From an uncultured bacterium (GTDB lineage Bacteria > Bacillota > Clostridia > Lachnospirales > Lachnospiraceae): a stretch of DNA of 64,000 bases. The stretch is taken from the NCBI GenBank assembly GCA_947073545.1, contig CAMTMP010000005.1, positions 62,001 to 126,000 of the forward strand, read 5' to 3'. Positions 58,446-64,000 of the stretch are shown here, piece by piece. Position numbers and translations under genes: made by a program. Under the pieces are notes generated by a model. It made no database searches and had not been told where the DNA came from. It saw nothing but the letters and a program-made list of their open reading frames with translations. How positions within the stretch are numbered: position 1 is the first letter of the stretch; each line of letters begins with the position of its first letter.

Positions 58446-60548
58446 ATGAAAGATAATGAACTGCTTGCTGCGCCTATCAGCAAGATTCACATGATACCGA
58501 TGGATGTAATTAATGGCTTTGAGGTGCGCCCCGGAATGTATGAGGTAAATGGTGCTACGGCAATTCCATGCGGGGTAAATTTTACAGTGTATTCTTATGG
58601 AGCAACTTCCTGCGAGCTGCTTTTATTCAGACGGGAGGAAGTGGAACCATATGCTGTACTTAAGTTTCCGGAGACTTATAAAATCGGAAAGGTATATTCC
58701 ATGATCGTGTTCGGCCTTAATGTCTATGATTTTGAGTATGCTTACCGTATGGATGGACCTTACGATCCCAAGGTAGGGCTTTTGTTTAACAAAGACCACA
58801 TTCTTTTAGATATTTATGCAAAGGCAGTAACAGGACAGAGAATATGGGGCGTACCACGGATGGAGGGCGATTGTTACAGAGCCAGAGTGGTGAAGGATGA
58901 TTTTGACTGGAAAACCTTTGGACAACCGTTGATCCCTATGGAGGATTTAATTATTTATGAAATGCATGTAAGAGGATTTACAAAACATTCTTCTTCCGGC
59001 GTCAAATATCCGGGAACCTTTGCAGGGTTGAAGGAAAAGATTCCTTATTTAAAAGAGTTGGGAATCAATGCAGTAGAGCTTATGCCTATTTTTGAGTTTG
59101 ATGAGATGCGGGATTACCGCGAAATAGATGGAAAACCGGTGATGAACTATTGGGGATATAGTACGGTTTCCTTTTTTGCACCGAATACCAGCTATACCGC
59201 AAAGGCGGAATATAATAAGGAAGGGACGGAACTGAAGGAGCTGATCAGCGAGCTTCATGAAAACGGAATTGAATGCATTCTGGATGTGGTATTTAACCAC
59301 ACGGCTGAAGGAAATGAATGCGGTCCCTGCTTTTCCTTCAAAGGTTTTGACAATAATATTTACTATATGCTTACACCGGATGGAAAGTATTATAATTTCA
59401 GCGGCTGTGGCAATACCTTAAACTGCAATCATCCGATTGTGCATCAGATGATTTTGGAATGCCTGAGATATTGGACAACTGCTTATCATGTGGACGGATT
59501 TAGGTTTGATCTGGCGGCTATCCTTGGACGAAATGAGGATGGTTCACCCATGAGCAAGCCGCCTCTTTTACAGAGCCTTGCGTTTGATCCCATTTTAGGG
59601 AACGTGAAGCTGATTGCAGAGGCATGGGATGCAGGAGGGCTTTATCAGGTAGGAAGCTTTCCTTCCTGGAGCCGTTGGGCAGAGTGGAATGGCAAATATC
59701 GGGACGATCTGCGTGACTTTTTGAAAGGCGATTTCGGTATGTGGCAGACGGCAGCGCAGAGAATCACCGGTTCTAAGGATATTTACAATCCGGCATGGAG
59801 AGGAAATAATGCATCGGTGAATTTCCTGACTTGTCATGATGGGTTTACCCTTTGGGACTTATATTCTTATAATGAAAAGCACAATGAGGCCAATGGCTGG
59901 AACAATACAGATGGATGTAATGACAATCGAAGCTGGAACTGCGGTGTGGAAGGTGAAACCGATAATGAGGAGGTTCTTACCTTGCGCAGACGTCTTGCCA
60001 TGAACGCTTTTGCAGTTTTGATGTGCAGCCGTGGAACACCTATGTTTTATGCTGGGGATGAGTTTCTTAACACTCAGTTCGGCAATAATAATGCCTATTG
60101 TCAGGACAATGAGATTTCCTGGCTTAATTGGGAAGACTTAAAGAAGAACAAAACTCATTTTGAATTTTGTAAATATATGACAGCATTTCGGAAAGCCCAT
60201 CCTGTGCTTCGTAAATTTTCAGGAAACAGTTGGTGCGGATGGCCTGAAATTCAGGTGATGGGTGCAGATGCCGGTACAAAAGTGCTTCGTGTAATCTATG
60301 CTGGAAGAGTTGAAGTGGATGACCGGGGCAACGGACATGATGATATTGTCTGCCTTGCGGTAAATCCATTCTGGGAAGAACAGGAAATCTGGCTGCCTTC
60401 TTTGCAGGGAGGAAAGGTTTGGTATGTGGCTGCTGATACCAGCGGCAGGTATCTGCAAAATTTTATACCGGGGCAGCAGGGAATGAACAGGCTGCCGGAT
60501 AACAGGGTTACAATTGGAGCAAGAAGTATCTGCATTTTTGTTTCATAA
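58446..60548 (+). CDS. glgX: Glycogen debranching enzyme (GH13, GlgX/isoamylase type)
   Basis: The 700-residue enzyme has an N-terminal CBM48 domain (about 35-130) and a GH13 barrel with VVFNHTAEGNE, DGFRFDLAAILG (catalytic Asp near 354), KLIAEAWDAGG (catalytic Glu near 391) and FLTCHDGFTLWDLY. A beta-sandwich C-terminus follows. It hydrolyses alpha-1,6 branches in glycogen or related glucans. GGGAG precedes ATG 58446. It is followed 17 bases later by a small MmcQ/YjbR gene. Confidence 0.92.
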   Translation: MKDNELLAAPISKIHMIPMDVINGFEVRPGMYEVNGATAIPCGVNFTVYSYGATSCELLLFRREEVEPYAVLKFPETYKIGKVYSMIVFGLNVYDFEYAYRMDGPYDPKVGLLFNKDHILLDIYAKAVTGQRIWGVPRMEGDCYRARVVKDDFDWKTFGQPLIPMEDLIIYEMHVRGFTKHSSSGVKYPGTFAGLKEKIPYLKELGINAVELMPIFEFDEMRDYREIDGKPVMNYWGYSTVSFFAPNTSYTAKAEYNKEGTELKELISELHENGIECILDVVFNHTAEGNECGPCFSFKGFDNNIYYMLTPDGKYYNFSGCGNTLNCNHPIVHQMILECLRYWTTAYHVDGFRFDLAAILGRNEDGSPMSKPPLLQSLAFDPILGNVKLIAEAWDAGGLYQVGSFPSWSRWAEWNGKYRDDLRDFLKGDFGMWQTAAQRITGSKDIYNPAWRGNNASVNFLTCHDGFTLWDLYSYNEKHNEANGWNNTDGCNDNRSWNCGVEGETDNEEVLTLRRRLAMNAFAVLMCSRGTPMFYAGDEFLNTQFGNNNAYCQDNEISWLNWEDLKKNKTHFEFCKYMTAFRKAHPVLRKFSGNSWCGWPEIQVMGADAGTKVLRVIYAGRVEVDDRGNGHDDIVCLAVNPFWEEQEIWLPSLQGGKVWYVAADTSGRYLQNFIPGQQGMNRLPDNRVTIGARSICIFVS

Positions 60549-60565
60549 GGGAAGGGGCTTAGTAT

Positions 60566-60925
60566 ATGAGATATACGTGGATTGATGAATATTTACTTGG
60601 CAAAGCGGGAGTGACCAAGGACCTTCAAAAGGATTGGAACTGGATTCGCTATCAGATTGGCGGAAAGATGTTTGCGGCAGTCTGCCTGGATGAGAAGAAT
60701 ATGCCTTATTATGTTACATTGAAGCTGGAACCTGCGGAGGGAGATTTTTTAAGAGGGCAGTATGCGGATATTGTTCCCGGCTATTATATGAACAAAATGC
60801 ATTGGAACTCAATAAAGCCGGATGGGGAAGTTCCGGATGATTTGTTAAAAGATTTATTGGACAAATCCTATCAGTTAGTGCTTGGAGGATTTAGTAAAAA
60901 GAAGCAGCAGGAAATATTCATCTGA
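60566..60925 (+). CDS. MmcQ/YjbR-family protein
   Basis: The 119-residue protein (WNWIRYQIGGKMFAAVCLDE, VTLKLEPAEGDFLRGQY, then PGYYMNKMHWNSI) matches MmcQ/YjbR proteins with a CyaY-like fold and unknown role. It is downstream of glgX and probably cotranscribed. Confidence 0.85.
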   Translation: MRYTWIDEYLLGKAGVTKDLQKDWNWIRYQIGGKMFAAVCLDEKNMPYYVTLKLEPAEGDFLRGQYADIVPGYYMNKMHWNSIKPDGEVPDDLLKDLLDKSYQLVLGGFSKKKQQEIFI

Positions 60926-61025
60926 TCAGATATTGGGACGGGAAAGCAAAATTGTCAAAGTATTGTGAAACCAAAGAGAGATTTGCTGATATTGAATTTA
61001 ATTTACCATTACATGAGGTAATATA

Positions 61026-61217
61026 ATGAAAATACTTCATCATGATGCAGCAGACGTCCCTGTTTTCATATACAGGGACATTGTTGAGCATATGAATAAA
61101 AAGGATTTTGAAGCATTTATGGATATGCATTTAGAACTATGTGATAAAAGAAGCAACCTGGGATATAGCGAACATGGTTTAGTGGTGGCACAAAAAAGCA
61201 GCTTTAACGCTATATGA
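61026..61217 (+). pseudogene. C-terminal fragment, probably of a methyltransferase
   Basis: The 63-residue frame reads YRDIVEHMNKKDFEAFMDMH, then a C-terminal stretch like GYSEHGLVVAQK. This resembles the last helix-strand of some class I methyltransferases. No SAM-binding half is present. It overlaps the next frame by four bases, but the ribosome site is unclear. Identity is tentative. Confidence 0.4.
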
Positions 61218-61309
61218 CAAGCATTGATGCGTCAAAGCGCAATGAGAATAAGCAATATGGGAAAACTGCAAATTTATTTTGGACATGGAAAGATGGTGGA
61301 AAATCGGGC

Positions 61310-62110
61310 GTGGATAAAAGGTGTAACAAAGTAAATTATTTTATAGAAGGGCTACAGGGAGCCGGGAAATCTACTTTTGTACAAAAGCTTTCTGAAGCTT
61401 TAAAGGATTACAAGGTTTTTTGGGAAGGAGATTATTCTCCTGTTGAACTGGCCTGGTGCGCATATGTGACAGAGGATCAATACACGGATATACTAAATTC
61501 TTATTCGGAAATACAGGCTGATATTAAAGGAAAGACATTTGCAGAAGAGGATCACAGAATTATTTGTTACACGCAGATATTAACAGATATTCCCGGTTTT
61601 CATAAAGAACTGGAAAAGTATGAAATATATAATGGAAATTATGAAAGAGAGACTTTTGAAGAAGTAGTTTTTGAGCGTTTCAGAAATTGGAATGGTGAAG
61701 GACAAATTTTTGAGTGTTCTATTTTTCAAAATATTATTGAAAATCAGATTCTGTATTTGATGATGTCAGATGAGGAAATTATAGGTTTTTACAGAAGATT
61801 AAAAAATGTTTTAGTGAATAAGCCATATAAAATCATATATCTGGACATGGAGGATATTGCAGACGGAATCCGAATAATCAGAAAAGAACGTTCCGATGAG
61901 AAAGGAAATGAGTTTTGGTTTCCGCTAATGCTTAGCTATCTGGAAGAATCGCCCTATGGAAAAGCACATGCACTGGCAGGTGAGGAAGGACTGCTTATGC
62001 ATTTGGAACACAGAAAGTCCCTGGAACACAGGATTATTGAAGAAATATTCAGGGAAAATACAATAACATTGAAAGCAAAAAATTATTCCTCTTTTTGGAA
62101 TGACTTATAA
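61310..62110 (+). CDS. P-loop nucleoside/small-molecule kinase-like protein
   Basis: The product (about 266 residues from GTG 61310; the frame reaches back to 61214) has VNYFIEGLQGAGKSTFVQKL (Walker A) and FWEGDYSPVELAWCAYV, then an all-helical region with YKIIYLDMEDI. It resembles thymidylate-kinase-like P-loop proteins of unclassified substrate. The start is uncertain because upstream residues look non-conserved. Confidence 0.65.
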   Translation: MDKRCNKVNYFIEGLQGAGKSTFVQKLSEALKDYKVFWEGDYSPVELAWCAYVTEDQYTDILNSYSEIQADIKGKTFAEEDHRIICYTQILTDIPGFHKELEKYEIYNGNYERETFEEVVFERFRNWNGEGQIFECSIFQNIIENQILYLMMSDEEIIGFYRRLKNVLVNKPYKIIYLDMEDIADGIRIIRKERSDEKGNEFWFPLMLSYLEESPYGKAHALAGEEGLLMHLEHRKSLEHRIIEEIFRENTITLKAKNYSSFWNDL

Positions 62111-62141
62111 ATATAAATTGTAATTTGAGGAGAAAATAAAA

Positions 62142-62735
62142 ATGATTTCTGCAATTTATGACAGACGAAGCATAAGGAAATTTACAGATAAACCTATACC
62201 TCAAAAAAATATTACAGATATTATTCAAAGTGGAATAAAAGCCCCTTCTTCTAAAAATAGACAGCCATGGAAGTATATTGTAGTACAAGGAAATGCCAAA
62301 GAAGAAATGCTGGAAGTTTTCCGTCAAGGAATTGAGAGAGAAGAAAACGATAATGCTCTGCTGCCAGAAAGCAAACAACACATAGCTGCGGCAAAATACA
62401 CTGTTGATATAATGGCAGAAGCACCAACTATAATTTTTGTTGTTAATTCACTGGGAAAAAGTATTTTGTCAGAATTAACACCAGAAGAACGTGTTTATGA
62501 AATCTGTAATATTCAATCTATAGGCGCTTCTATACAAAATATGCTTCTTACCGCTACTGAAAAAGGAATAGGCAGCCTTTGGATATGCGATATTTATTTT
62601 GCATATTCAGAACTGTGCAAATGGTTGGGGAGTGACGGACAGCTTATTGCCGCCATTGCATTTGGTTATCCAAATGAATCTCCTAAAGAAAGGCCTCGCA
62701 GGAAGATTGATGATATAGTTGAATGGAAAAGTTAA
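62142..62735 (+). CDS. Nitroreductase-family flavoprotein
   Basis: The 197-residue protein has AIYDRRSIRKFTDKPIPQKN, KAPSSKNRQPWKYIVVQGN (FMN-binding), QSIGASIQNMLLTATEKGIG and AAIAFGYPNESP. Members reduce nitro compounds or quinones using NAD(P)H and FMN. GAGGAG precedes ATG 62142. Confidence 0.92.
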   Translation: MISAIYDRRSIRKFTDKPIPQKNITDIIQSGIKAPSSKNRQPWKYIVVQGNAKEEMLEVFRQGIEREENDNALLPESKQHIAAAKYTVDIMAEAPTIIFVVNSLGKSILSELTPEERVYEICNIQSIGASIQNMLLTATEKGIGSLWICDIYFAYSELCKWLGSDGQLIAAIAFGYPNESPKERPRRKIDDIVEWKS

Positions 62736-62808
62736 AAAATTTAGAAGGAAAATCCATTTCGTACATATTTGCAATGCCGCTGCGTATACTGTCTTTGAGG
62801 CGGTTTGT

Positions 62809-63318
62809 ATGAAACAGTTAAAAAAATATATTATTATAGGTATAATTTTTGTCTTGATAACGGGAACGCTTGCCCATTTTTTTTACGAATGGACAGGAAA
62901 TAATTATGTAACGGGCTTATTTACACCGGTAAATGAATCTGTGTGGGAACATATGAAATTACTGTTCTTTCCCATGCTGATTTATTTGTTTGTAGTATTT
63001 TTTAAGTTAAGAAGTGATAATCCATGTATCATTTCTGCATTCTGTTTTGGAATCTTACTGGGAACATTTTTGATTCCGGTCTTTTTCTATGCATACACCA
63101 GTATTTTGGGAAGAAATATATTTGCTTTAGATGTGGGAATCTTTGTTTTAAGTACGCTCATTGCATTTTATTCAGTTTATAAGCTTACTTTGTCTTGCAA
63201 ACTAAAGGCTTATACTCTTCTGCTTTGCACTCTGGCGGCGGTGTTATTTATTTGCTTTCTGGTATTTTCTTACCATCCACCGGAACTTCCGATTTTTGTA
63301 AATCTGGAAAAAGCATAA
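62809..63318 (+). CDS. DUF6512-like membrane protein
   Basis: The 169-residue protein has about five membrane helices. The segments GTLAHFFYEWTGNNYVTGLF and TPVNESVWEHMKLLFFPMLI are typical of DUF6512 proteins of unknown function. ATG 62809 follows GAGGCGG; upstream in-frame residues look random. Confidence 0.78.
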   Translation: MKQLKKYIIIGIIFVLITGTLAHFFYEWTGNNYVTGLFTPVNESVWEHMKLLFFPMLIYLFVVFFKLRSDNPCIISAFCFGILLGTFLIPVFFYAYTSILGRNIFALDVGIFVLSTLIAFYSVYKLTLSCKLKAYTLLLCTLAAVLFICFLVFSYHPPELPIFVNLEKA

Positions 63319-63364
63319 AGGAGCTGGTATAATGTTGTCATGCTGTAACAGGGGGATAATTGAC

Positions 63365-64000
63365 ATGTTATATCAGGAATTATTGGACAAGATTGTCAGT
63401 GTAAGCAGGCAGATATTTGGGCAAGAGCTTACAGGTATCTATTTGCATGGTTCGGCAGCAATGGGATGCTTTCATCCGGATAAAAGTGACATTGACTTAA
63501 TTTTTGTTATTGAAAATATGATTACAGATGAACAGAAATTGAAATTCATGGATGAAATTGTAAATTTAAATAAACTTGCGCCAAAGAAAGGGATTGAGTT
63601 AAGCGTCGTTAGGAAAATATATTGTAGAAAATTTCATTATCCTACCCCTTATGAATTACATTTTTCTAATATACATCTGCAGTGGTTTATGAATGATCCT
63701 CTGGATTATGTGGACAGGATGAAGGGGACAGATAAGGATCTGGCGGCCCATTTTATGATTATTTATCATTGTGGGATTACGCTGTTTGGAGAAGAGATTC
63801 CGGCAGTATTTTCAGAGGTGCCTAAAGCAGATTACATAGATAGTATCTGGTCTGATATAGAAGGTGCAGAGAAAGAAATCGTGGAAAATCCCATCTATAT
63901 AATTTTGAATTTATGCAGAGTAATAGCATTTGTGCAGGATGAATTAATTACTTCTAAAGAACAGGGCGGCCAGTGGGGCGTGAGGAATTTAGAATTACAA
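63365..64000 (+). CDS. AadA-like nucleotidyltransferase (partial at right edge)
   Basis: At least 212 residues are visible. The N-terminal domain has LTGIYLHGSAAMGCFHPDKS followed by DIDLIFVIE, the GS...DxD nucleotidyltransferase signature with two metal-binding Asp. A helical domain with HFMIIYHCGITLFG and NPIYIILNLCRVIAFVQDEL follows, as in aminoglycoside adenylyltransferases (AadA/DUF4111). Drug specificity cannot be told. The frame is open at the window end. Confidence 0.75.
   Translation, partial: MLYQELLDKIVSVSRQIFGQELTGIYLHGSAAMGCFHPDKSDIDLIFVIENMITDEQKLKFMDEIVNLNKLAPKKGIELSVVRKIYCRKFHYPTPYELHFSNIHLQWFMNDPLDYVDRMKGTDKDLAAHFMIIYHCGITLFGEEIPAVFSEVPKADYIDSIWSDIEGAEKEIVENPIYIILNLCRVIAFVQDELITSKEQGGQWGVRNLELQ

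Overview
The window looks like chromosomal DNA of a gut-type, spore-forming Lachnospiraceae (Clostridia). Supporting signs are an intact spoIIID, low-to-moderate GC, frequent TTG/GTG starts behind strong GGAGG sites, MobV/TnpV-type mobile genes and DUF6809/DUF6512-type families. All names below come from reading motifs and translations; no database search was run.

1-13.4 kb is a defence-rich accessory region that ends at spoIIID. It holds the end of an SNF2 helicase, a SWIM zinc-finger protein, a macrodomain protein, a TOTE-type primase-helicase-PLD protein, a two-gene Kiwa system (kwaA-kwaB), and a RecQ-phosphoribosyltransferase plus DprA-like pair (PsyrTA/RqlHI-like) followed by a SEC-C protein. 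Wreckage lies between them: a serine-recombinase remnant, a second TOTE C-terminus, two decayed kwaB 3' ends, and a near-identical truncated copy of spoIIID. spoIIID therefore looks like a recombination hotspot for defence modules.

13.4-18.7 kb is ordinary chromosome: a MATE transporter, a GNAT acetyltransferase whose last codons were replaced by an IS30-family insertion (1,688 bp, TTA target duplication), and guaA.

18.7-37.07 kb is an integrated mobilizable element in the 3' end of guaA. It has a 10-bp core repeat at both ends and paired 11-bp-spaced arm-type repeats just inside each end. Its backbone is a divergent XRE repressor, Xis, tyrosine integrase, MobC-like protein, CHC2 primase (possibly made by -1 frameshifting), a VapE-like helicase, GTTTAC iterons, a ParM-like actin with partner, an oriT-like hairpin region, a MobV relaxase and TnpV. 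Its cargo is a complete-looking type II restriction-modification operon (controller, C5 methyltransferase, AlwI-like endonuclease, Vsr), a palindrome-bracketed DUF1016 nuclease and a Gabija-like OLD/UvrD pair. A decayed second element with the same end architecture (core, terminator, arm repeats) follows in tandem to about 39.5 kb.

40.1-51.8 kb is one long operon: a secreted/membrane protein, an ABC-2 ATPase and permease, a membrane protein with a Gly/Asn-rich tail, MoxR, DUF58, and a 1,483-residue protein with three VWA-like domains. This resembles a MoxR-DUF58-Bat envelope system joined to an ABC exporter.

51.8-64 kb is mostly housekeeping or scattered genes: a QueG-like ferredoxin protein, GNAT, S66 peptidase, a methyltransferase fragment, an AAA ATPase, a frameshifted acyltransferase, upp, a YczE-like membrane protein, a glycogen-debranching enzyme, MmcQ/YjbR, a P-loop kinase, nitroreductase, DUF6512 and a nucleotidyltransferase cut by the window edge.
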